From Paratissierella segnis (lineage in GTDB: Bacteria; Bacillota; Clostridia; Tissierellales; Tissierellaceae), in assembly GCF_014385195.1 (NCBI RefSeq), contig NZ_JACRTG010000016.1, positions 1 to 64,000 of the forward strand: a stretch of 64,000 nt of DNA. Direction: 5' to 3'. Of the stretch, positions 1 through 9,174 are shown in pieces. Under the pieces are notes generated by a model, which worked only from the letters and a program-made list of their open reading frames with translations, was not told the DNA's origin and ran no database searches. Position 1 is the first letter of the stretch. Every line of letters starts with the position of its first letter. The position numbers and the translations under genes were made by a program.

Positions 1-2
1 AA

Positions 3-3000
3 GATTTATAATACCTATAAGGAATTGAAACATTGAGTAGCAAGCCTGATAATTGTATCTGGGTCCAGATTTATAATACCTATAAGGAATTGAAACTTTA
101 TATCTGCTACTAATTGGCTATCCATATCCTCAAGATTTATAATACCTATAAGGAATTGAAACCCATATTTGTTTAACTTGCCATATATAAAGGTGCCTGA
201 TTTATAATACCTATAAGGAATTGAAACGTTGCTATAGACGGCTAACAAGTAGCCGTTTCGACTGATTTATAATACCTATAAGGAATTGAAACACAAATAT
301 AAATCAGCAAAAACAACTACAACCTACGATTTATAATACCTATAAGGAATTGAAACACAGCTACACAGGGTCCGGACATAGAAGAAGTGAAGGATTTATA
401 ATACCTATAAGGAATTGAAACCCTTTAAAGTACATTTCTCCTAGAGCTACTACCGGGATTTATAATACCTATAAGGAATTGAAACAAGACAACTAGCATA
501 TACTATAATAAGAAGTAAATAAGATTTATAATACCTATAAGGAATTGAAACGGATATACGCCCGCAAATGTTGCAGATATTATAGGAAGATTTATAATAC
601 CTATAAGGAATTGAAACTAAAATAGAGAGCTAACAATAAGTCTTTAGCTTGTGGAGATTTATAATACCTATAAGGAATTGAAACGCACTTAAAGAAAGGC
701 TATACCTTCAAAACAAAGCAAGATTTATAATACCTATAAGGAATTGAAACCTTTCCTTCATAAAATTACCTCTCTAAATTTTAAGGGATTTATAATACCT
801 ATAAGGAATTGAAACAAAGAATTAAAAGAAAAAAATATTGACACATGGACGATTTATAATACCTATAAGGAATTGAAACCTGCCACTACATCTGCTCTAC
901 CACCTCTACCTCCTTGATTTATAATACCTATAAGGAATTGAAACCTTTCTAGCTTTTCTATCTCATACTTTGCTAATTGGATTTATAATACCTATAAGGA
1001 ATTGAAACCAAAATCTGCTATATACACAATAGACCTATAGGTTGTGGATTTATAATACCTATAAGGAATTGAAACTATTCCAGTTCGGTTCCTTGAAAAG
1101 CTCGGCTATAGTGGATTTATAATACCTATAAGGAATTGAAACTAAGATAGTGGCCATAAGACCATGGAACACTCATATAGATTTATAATACCTATAAGGA
1201 ATTGAAACATAGAATAAGAGATAATGTTAATGCATTACTTGAAGATTTATAATACCTATAAGGAATTGAAACATGCACAATAGGTTTCTAATGCGCAGCA
1301 ACTATAAGATTTATAATACCTATAAGGAATTGAAACTTGAAATTGATACACTTCTAACATGAGGACTGATGTCTAGATTTATAATACCTATAAGGAATTG
1401 AAACTTATCAATTATTAGTTTCAAATTTGTCCCCTCCTGGATTTATAATACCTATAAGGAATTGAAACCTTTCTTTTGCAGAAGCTTGTCCCTCTTCTTT
1501 ACCGTGATTTATAATACCTATAAGGAATTGAAACATATCAACCCATTCGGTGTCTTTGCATATTTCACAGATTTATAATACCTATAAGGAATTGAAACCC
1601 TGTTATCTTTGGTGTTTTAGTAACCCTTACACTGGATTTATAATACCTATAAGGAATTGAAACATAGCTAGAAAGAATGGTAAAACAACATTTTGTGCTG
1701 ATTTATAATACCTATAAGGAATTGAAACTCACCAAATGTCTGCCCAACTGCTTTATAATGATCTGGATTTATAATACCTATAAGGAATTGAAACATCCTA
1801 AGTTCAAATTCCCCAACTTTGTAAAATCTTGATTTATAATACCTATAAGGAATTGAAACTGCTCCTGTAGGTTCTTCATGTACTTGAACATACCAGATTT
1901 ATAATACCTATAAGGAATTGAAACTCTGATAGGACTAGAAATAAAGAAGGTAGAAATATTGAGATTTATAATACCTATAAGGAATTGAAACAAACAACTA
2001 GCACAAGCAGGAGTTCCAGTATGGGAGATTTATAATACCTATAAGGAATTGAAACTAAGATATATCTAGATAATAGGACAGAATTCCTAGAAGATTTATA
2101 ATACCTATAAGGAATTGAAACACTATTTCATCTAAATCAACATTTTCTTTTTTTTCTTGATTTATAATACCTATAAGGAATTGAAACCCAGTTAGATGTA
2201 GGCGATAATAAGCTTAGATATGATGCGATTTATAATACCTATAAGGAATTGAAACCTACCAGCATCTTTCATTCTTCCATAACTTGCGACTAGATTTATA
2301 ATACCTATAAGGAATTGAAACTTAAAATCATTGACGATATTCTCTTGATAATAGGGAGATTTATAATACCTATAAGGAATTGAAACTAAATGTAAATATA
2401 CCGCCCTACCCTGCTGATGGTGGCGATTTATAATACCTATAAGGAATTGAAACAAAGGAATTCAAGATTCTGGCGAAGTTGCTAGTTTTGATTTATAATA
2501 CCTATAAGGAATTGAAACTTAGACAACAACAAATCCTTGAAAATGGAGAAATAGGATTTATAATACCTATAAGGAATTGAAACCAAACCTATGATATTCA
2601 CGAATGGGAACATCAGTATAGATTTATAATACCTATAAGGAATTGAAACATGCTATTCTATAACCGTCTAGTGCAACTATATCCGAGATTTATAATACCT
2701 ATAAGGAATTGAAACTATGTATGTCAATAGTTTTTATACATTTATTTTATATGATTTATAATACCTATAAGGAATTGAAACATTGAATACTAGGTGGTGG
2801 ATATATGTATCCAGTAAGATTTATAATACCTATAAGGAATTGAAACAATCTACGTATACATAGTCACTATCTCCCTCAACTCGATTTATAATACCTATAA
2901 GGAATTGAAACTTCGCTGATATGTTTAGTCCTTTCAAAGAAGCTTGGGGATTTATAATACCTATAAGGAATTGAAACTTGAAAAGATTTCTCCTGCAATT

Positions 3001-5852
3001 GGGGTTGTGTTGGGGATTTATAATACCTATAAGGAATTGAAACTGAACTCCTGCTACCAACCACCCATTTTCTAATCTAAGATTTATAATACCTATAAGG
3101 AATTGAAACAGAGTATTGATAACTGCTAAAACAGATGGGTTGACAGGATTTATAATACCTATAAGGAATTGAAACTAGTACAAGAAAGACCAGAGGGCGA
3201 CTACACTTTTAGATTTATAATACCTATAAGGAATTGAAACTTTGATTAGTAGGTGGGTGTGGCAGAAAAAGATAGAGATTTATAATACCTATAAGGAATT
3301 GAAACTTGTCATCATCATATTAGGTAATGCACTAGGTGAAAAGATTTATAATACCTATAAGGAATTGAAACAAGGAAAAGTTATACAGGTTTCTGATGGA
3401 ATGTTTAGGATTTATAATACCTATAAGGAATTGAAACCAGGAGACGCACAAGGTGACTTTGCTAGGAATAGCCGATTTATAATACCTATAAGGAATTGAA
3501 ACGAATTCACCTGGAACGGAACACAACTTGGGGTAAGAGATTTATAATACCTATAAGGAATTGAAACCGTAAAAAGACTTCGAATAACCATGACACAGAA
3601 TGGGATTTATAATACCTATAAGGAATTGAAACTTTCACTCTAATGATACAGAAGTAAGTCACAATAATGGATTTATAATACCTATAAGGAATTGAAACTC
3701 GTTTCTGGTTTCTTGGCACCATACATAAGTTCCGGATTTATAATACCTATAAGGAATTGAAACTGCGGCGACTTATGGATTGTTTGACATATATATAATA
3801 GGATTTATAATACCTATAAGGAATTGAAACTTTTGAATCCTTCTCCTTCTTCGACTATTTCGCAAGATTTATAATACCTATAAGGAATTGAAACGCTTCT
3901 ACCCATACTTTGTTATTAGCTTTAAAATCAAGATTTATAATACCTATAAGGAATTGAAACATATTCAATTATTTTGAATCCTTCTCCTTCTTCGAGATTT
4001 ATAATACCTATAAGGAATTGAAACTCATAGACAACAAGGAGCATTGATAATATTCCTAAGGATTTATAATACCTATAAGGAATTGAAACTATTTTCTGTA
4101 ACCCTTGCAATCACTACATCAATTTGATTTATAATACCTATAAGGAATTGAAACGTTACATGGGTAGCTAAGAAGGTGCCTAAAAAGAAGATTTATAATA
4201 CCTATAAGGAATTGAAACCATTGTAATGTGCATCAAACTTTACTCCTGCTTCCTGAGATTTATAATACCTATAAGGAATTGAAACGACGATGGTATTATC
4301 TGCACATATGCTTTCCCTAATGATTTATAATACCTATAAGGAATTGAAACTAACTTCATACTGTTGTGTTGTCGGATTCCAATATTGGATTTATAATACC
4401 TATAAGGAATTGAAACAACTCATATCAACTGGTTGTCCACAAATTCCACATGATTTATAATACCTATAAGGAATTGAAACAGGTAGAGCCACAACCTGAT
4501 TCTATAAAAGTTGAGGGATTTATAATACCTATAAGGAATTGAAACTAATCTCAAATACTGCTCTTTTGTCTGCATCATTGAGGATTTATAATACCTATAA
4601 GGAATTGAAACCTCTTTGGCTAAATCATATCTTTCTAGTGGTGTCTTTGGATTTATAATACCTATAAGGAATTGAAACTTTGCTACATATAGGAGATTAT
4701 CTCTCCTATTTCGAGATTTATAATACCTATAAGGAATTGAAACGCTATTTTTCTCATTTTGTTTTTCCTCTAACAAGACGATTTATAATACCTATAAGGA
4801 ATTGAAACGAAATCTTGCACTTGTTCCAATAGCCCCCACTAGGTGATTTATAATACCTATAAGGAATTGAAACTAAATATTTTCATTCATTTTTTACAAC
4901 CTCCATATAAGATTTATAATACCTATAAGGAATTGAAACAACCCTAAACCTTCTAAGTTCTCTAAGTCCCCACAGGATTTATAATACCTATAAGGAATTG
5001 AAACCCTTTATAGGTATTCTCACCTATATACATAACACCGATTTATAATACCTATAAGGAATTGAAACGGCGTTTTTCAAATCTTCGGTATAAAACTCAC
5101 CTAGTGATTTATAATACCTATAAGGAATTGAAACGAGAATTTACAAAATCAATTAGAACCTATTTCTAAGATTTATAATACCTATAAGGAATTGAAACGT
5201 TTCATCCTTTCATTTATTTTATAGGGGGTTTTATGATTTATAATACCTATAAGGAATTGAAACTAAAATTCATAATCATTTTTTAATGTTACCAGCAAAG
5301 ATTTATAATACCTATAAGGAATTGAAACTAATAATAATACTTCTCTCAAAAAATCCCTGTTAAAGATTTATAATACCTATAAGGAATTGAAACTAACAAC
5401 ACTTTCTTTCTTATCTTTGGTAGCTTTGCGATTTATAATACCTATAAGGAATTGAAACTACGCAATAAATAAAGTTAAATTTAATAAAAATGATGATTTA
5501 TAATACCTATAAGGAATTGAAACTTTAGCCTCCTTTAATTCTTCTATCAGTACTTCCATTGATTTATAATACCTATAAGGAATTGAAACTAGCCATCTAG
5601 GATATCTTTAAAATCATTCTTTAAGGATTTATAATACCTATAAGGAATTGAAACATCGGCATATTGTCAATGTCTAACCCATCCCATACGATTTATAATA
5701 CTTATAAGGAATTGAAACCCCCACAAACGCACCAGAAGACTCACAAGAGCCTTATGGATTTATAATACCTATAAGGAATTGAAACGCAAACGGTGGAGGT
5801 ACTGCATTGCCACATCTTGCTAGGATTTATAATACCTATAAGGAATTGAAAC
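3..5852 (+). CRISPR. Large CRISPR array, 90 repeats visible, truncated at left edge
   Basis: Counted by eye, there are 90 copies of a 29-nt repeat that begins GATTTATAATACC and ends AAGGAATTGAAAC, separated by 89 spacers of about 34-38 nt. The first repeat is at 3-31 and the last at 5824-5852. All copies look identical except the one at 5690-5718, which has T for C at its position 13. The ATTGAAAC end is the usual 8-nt crRNA 5' handle of I-B and III systems, so transcription should run left to right. The leader should then lie left of the window, and the right end should be the old end, which fits the variant repeat there. The array extends beyond position 1, so 90 is a minimum. It presumably supplies crRNAs to the type III-D genes at 9.2-16.8 kb, but no cas6 is visible to process it. 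Confidence 0.98.
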
Positions 5853-5855
5853 TAC

Positions 5856-5890
5856 ACTACTATGTGTTGTATAGTAGTTGTTTTGTATTT
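5856..5890 (+). terminator. Hairpin at the distal end of the CRISPR array
   Basis: Directly after the last repeat, ACTACTAT (5856-5863) pairs with ATAGTAGT (5871-5878) around a 7-nt loop. A T-rich run follows. It may end the pre-crRNA transcript. The stem is only 8 bp and A/T rich, so this is tentative. Confidence 0.45.
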
Positions 5891-5911
5891 GTCAACTGAA
5901 AAGTGTACCAT

Positions 5912-7512
5912 AAGGGATGCGGACAAAATCCTGGACCAAAATAAAGGAGGGTTTTGATGTATTCCCTAGAAGAAAAGAAAAAAGCTGTGGATTTATATAT
6001 TCAGTATGATAAACAACTGTTAAAAACTATTGAAACACTTGGTTATCCATCTCGTAATTCTTTGAGAAAATGGTACTACGAGTTCAGGGATAGTGGTGCA
6101 TTTAAAGACAAATATACTAGAAAACTAAAATATACTGAAGAACAAAAAGAAAAAGCTATTAAGTATTATCTTGATCATGGCTCTAATGCTACTAAGACCA
6201 TTGCTGCATTAGGTTATCCGTGTAGGTCTATTCTTAAAGCGTGGATAGACGAAAAATTTCTAGGTCAGCAAAAGGATTGTTCATATCGAAAATCGTTGGT
6301 AGAATATACTGAAGAGCAAAAGGTGTCAGCAGTAAAAGAACTTCTTCTACGCGAAAAAACAGTCAAAGATATTGCAGATGATATAGGAGTTGATAGAGTA
6401 ACTCTATATAACTGGAAGAACCAGCAATTAGGAAAAGAGGCGGCTGCGAAAGTGAAACCAAGAATAGATTTACCAAATGATAAAGAAAGTCTTGAAATGG
6501 AGGTTAATCGCCTTAAAGATCAAATTCACAGGCTTGAACTTGAAAAAGATATCTTAGAAAAGACAACAGATATAATAAAAAAAGATCCGGGCATCAATCC
6601 GAAAAAACTAACAAATAAAGAAAAAACTGAAGTGATTGATGCCCTTAAAAACAAATATAAATTAAAGGAACTACTCCATTTTCTTAACCTTCCAAAAAGC
6701 AGCTATTTCTATCAGAAAGCTCAGCTGGGAAAAGGAGACAAATACGCTCAACTTAGACAAGATATAACAGATATCTTTAATGATAATTATAAAATATATG
6801 GATATAGAAGAATCTATTTAGTTTAAAAAAACAAAGGAACTGTTGTATCTGAAAAGGTTATACGAAAGATTATGAAGCAGAATGAGCTTATCGTTTATCA
6901 GCCAAAACAGAAAAAATATTCATCATACATGGGTGAAATAAGCCCAGAAGTAGATAATATAATACAACGAGATTTCCATTCTACAGAGCTTAATACAAAA
7001 TGGTTAACAGATATAACAGAATTTCATATTCCTACAGGAAAAGTTTATTTATCGCCAATTGTTGATTGTTTTAATGGTATAGTTGTAAGCTGGACAATTG
7101 GGACATCCCCAAACGCTGATTTGGTGAATACAATGCTTGACAATGCGATAGCAACACTAAACCCAGATGATTATCCTATTATTTATTCAGATAGAGGAGC
7201 GCATTACAGATGGCCTGGCTGGATAAAACGAATGGACGATGCCAAACTAATTAGATCAATGTCTAGAAAAGGTTGCTCTCCAGATAATTCAGCATGTGAG
7301 GGATTCTTCGGAAGATTAAAAATGAGATGTTCTATTGTAATTCATGGTTAGATGTAACAATTGATAACTTCATTAATCTACTAGATAGATACATAAAATG
7401 GTATAATGAAAAGAGAATTAAAAAATCTTTGGGTGGATTGAGCCCATATGAGTATAGACAAAAACTTGGTCTTGTTGCATAAATTTAAAGTCCAATTTTG
7501 TCCGCATCCCTT
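5912..7512 (+). mobile_element. IS3-family insertion sequence (decayed)
   Basis: The element is bounded by 18-bp perfect inverted ends: AAGGGATGCGGACAAAAT at 5912-5929 and its reverse complement at 7495-7512. It carries one long transposase reading frame broken by a stop codon and a 1-nt deletion. No clear target-site duplication is seen. It sits about 60 bp beyond the end of the CRISPR array and separates it from two degenerate repeats at 8321-8418. Confidence 0.85.
5957..7482 (+). pseudogene. IS3-family transposase, broken by a stop and a frameshift
   Basis: Translation starts at ATG 5957, with GGAGG six bases upstream. The N-terminal third has repeated helix-turn-helix modules (YTEEQK-type) followed by a leucine-rich coiled coil. 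The C-terminal half is the rve-type DDE integrase core: WLTDITEF, YSDRGAHY and SACEGFFGRLK carry the catalytic D, D and E. The frame is interrupted by an in-frame TAA at 6824-6826, where TTA (Leu) fits the reading. It then loses frame in the A-run at 7318-7322, where one extra A restores the tail, which ends LSPYEYRQKLGLVA at 7482. With two lesions it is probably inactive unless stops are bypassed. The HTH and DDE parts are in a single frame rather than the usual overlapping orfA/orfB. Confidence 0.88.
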
Positions 7513-7544
7513 TTTTTAGAATCTCAAAATGTACAATTATTAGA

Positions 7545-7885
7545 ATTAATTATTGCTACCTTTTTCGTTTCCATTAAATCTATTTTCCCTTTTAACCTGT
7601 AAGATGGACCTGTGATTTTGATTATGCTTGAATGATGGATGAGCCTATCCAAGATGGCATTAGCTAAGGTTATGTCAGAGAATACTTCTCCCCATTTGCT
7701 AAAAGGTTGATTTGTTGTAATTATTGTTGAATCCTTTTCATATCTTTTATTTATTAACTGAAATAATAGATTAGCTCCTTGTTTATCAATTGGTAAATAG
7801 CCTATTTCATCTATTATTAGTAACTTATACTTCGCAAAGTGCTTTAATTTAACATCTAAGCGATTTTCAGAATGTGCTTTATTAA
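7545..7885 (-). pseudogene. istB: istB helper ATPase C-terminal fragment
   Basis: Read on the minus strand, about 110 codons encode the C-terminal part of an IstB/DnaC-like AAA+ ATPase: the Walker B segment LLIIDEIGYLPIDKQG, then TTNQPFSKWGEVF and ILDRLIHHS. The Walker A region and the start codon are missing. It follows directly and out of frame from the istA fragment, showing that one deletion took out the middle of the element. Confidence 0.85.
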
Positions 7886-8149
7886 TCTAGAATACCCTAA
7901 GACCATAAGAAAAATATTTATTTCAAAAACTTCACCTTGCCTATTTATCATAGTAATACTTTCTTTCCAATCCACCTGAGCTTGGAGCCCTGGGCTGGTG
8001 TCGAATCTAATTGTTGCTTTGCTTATTTCTCTAGGTTTCTTTGTTTCAGTGCTTGCATCCTTAAGGTACTTATCAACTGTTCTTCTGTCACAGCTAAATC
8101 TTCTAGCTAGTTCACTTTTGTTCAATACATACTCTTCCTCCCTTATCAT
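7880..8149 (-). pseudogene. istA: istA transposase N-terminal fragment
   Basis: About 90 residues remain from ATG 8149. An N-terminal helix-turn-helix (LARRFSCDRRTVDKYL) is followed by the IstA signature PGLQAQVDWKE and by LGYSR, where the integrase core would continue. The family is normally 400-500 aa, so the remaining catalytic region is gone. The open frame continues a few codons into istB sequence out of frame and stops at 7856. The deletion joint lies near 7880. Confidence 0.82.
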
Positions 8150-8320
8150 TTTAATTTGGTTAAGTACATCTTTTCGAATAATATCCCCTTAACTTGTTGT
8201 CTAGTTGTTAAATCATGGAAATATTATACAAGAAAATGTACAAATTTGAGCATTTTGAGATTCTAATTTTTGAACATTTTCATATTAATATTAACAAATG
8301 TTTCACAATCACCAACACTA

Positions 8321-8418
8321 GATTTATAATGCCTATGAGGAACTGAAACTAACCATACCATTGCGGTGTTCTCAACTTTACTGTATATGGATTTATAATA
8401 CCTAAGAGGATTTGAATT
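8321..8418 (+). CRISPR. Two degenerate orphan CRISPR repeats
   Basis: A repeat-like unit at 8321-8349 differs from the array consensus at a few positions (GCCTATGAGGAACTGAAAC at its end). It is followed by a 40-nt spacer-like interval and a second, more diverged copy at 8390-8418 that ends in GGATTTGAATT. Orientation and spacing match the main array. This looks like the decayed ancestral end of the array, or of a second array, now cut off by the two insertion sequences. Confidence 0.8.
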
Positions 8419-8538
8419 GTACCATTTATTTAATTTTAGCACCATAATAATATAATAGTATATTTTTTCTTTTATCTTTACTTAACAAAACAGTTTCCAC
8501 CAACTGTCTTTCACTGGAATCTGTATAATCAATATTAA

Positions 8539-8745
8539 GAGGACATTCATAACCCTATAGAGGAAAATATTAGTAAGTATATAAATTGTGATTTAGTGCA
8601 ATTGTTTGAAGATACGGGTGATACAAGAAATGATTTAAACCACGCAGGTTACAGAAAAAATCCAAGAAAATATAGAACGTTTTATAATAAACTAGATGAT
8701 TTCATTTTATCTTTTGAAAGGTTAGTATTCAAAGAAAAAGTATAG
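8539..8745 (+). pseudogene. HEPN-domain remnant of a Csx1/TM1812-type CRISPR accessory RNase
   Basis: The open frame before the TAG at 8743-8745 has no start codon or ribosome site. It reads like the C-terminal 60-70 residues of the Csx1/Csx2 (TM1812) family, with KYINCDLVQLFEDTGDTRND, then LNHAGYRKNP and a terminal helix. RNDLNH matches the R-x4-H catalytic motif of HEPN ribonucleases. The CARF sensor half, which would bind cyclic oligoadenylate made by Cas10, is absent; the upstream 120 bp is non-coding AT-rich DNA. It is directly upstream of csx20 and cas10, as expected for a type III ancillary gene. Family assignment is by motif recognition. Confidence 0.65.
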
Positions 8746-8759
8746 TCAGAAAATAAAAA

Positions 8760-9157
8760 ATGAAAAGGTTAATTCTCATATTTCCCATACTTTAACGGAT
8801 GAGAAAATATTAGATGCAAGAGAAAATTTAAAAATTGACGAATTTATATATTTGCCTTTAGAGCTACAAAAAATTTGGAGTTCAATTCTCTCAGATTTGA
8901 TTGATATATCCAGTTTTATTAATGAAGTTATGGAATGGATAATAAATGTAGCAGACAAGGATGACTATATACTGGTTCAAGGTGATCATGGTGCAACTTA
9001 TAGAGTGATAAATCTTTGCAAGGAAATTGGGTTAATAACTATATATTCTATAACGAGAAAGGGGGCAAAGGAAATAAAGGATAGAGATAGCAATAGCAAT
9101 ATATATCATACACAAGGTATCCCATGTGATATTTATGGAGTATTAGCAATTAATTAG
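8760..9157 (+). pseudogene. csx20: Csx20-like CRISPR-associated protein, frameshifted near its start
   Basis: From ATG 8760 the reading begins MKRLILIF and hits TAA after four more codons. In the -1 frame it continues SHTLTDEKILDARENLKIDE, LVQGDHGATYRVINLC and LITIYSITRKGAKE to the stop at 9157. Together these recreate a Csx20-type protein of about 132 aa, a small family found beside type III effector genes. Adding one T at 8781-8786 restores a single frame. A shorter product could start at ATG 8852 (101 aa) but would lose the conserved N-terminus. There is no good ribosome site at either start. It could be a pseudogene, a sequencing error or an unusual recoding event. Confidence 0.65.
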
Positions 9158-9174
9158 TAAAGGAGAAAAGGTTT

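Larger units (their letters stand above)
7518..8264 (-). mobile_element. IS21-family element, internally deleted remnant
   Basis: A perfect 14-bp inverted repeat bounds the remnant: AGAATCTCAAAATG at 7518-7531 and its complement at 8251-8264, each with TGTACA close inside. Between them, on the minus strand, lie the start of an istA-like transposase and the end of an istB-like helper ATPase. These are joined by a deletion that removed most of istA and the first part of istB. A full IS21 element is about 2-2.5 kb and this one is about 0.75 kb, so it cannot transpose by itself. Confidence 0.85.

Noticed and set aside
15..5852. Many 60-118 codon open frames across the array that repeat FQFLIGIIN, VSIPYRYYKS or IYNTYKELK
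   Set aside because: They are translations of the CRISPR repeat. The 65-66 nt period keeps frames open by chance, and they have no ribosome sites.
5889..5911. TTGTCAACTGAAAAGTGTACC resembling an IS21-type terminus just left of the IS3 element
   Set aside because: No matching opposite end or transposase gene could be paired with it. It is noted only as a possible relic.
7998..8192. Plus-strand hydrophobic open frame over the istA fragment
   Set aside because: It is the shadow of the minus-strand istA remnant, which has clear family motifs.
8760..8800. Recoding of csx20 by slippage
   Set aside because: The break is in TTTCCC with zero-frame codons TTT CCC, which is not a slippery arrangement. 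A base loss is more likely.
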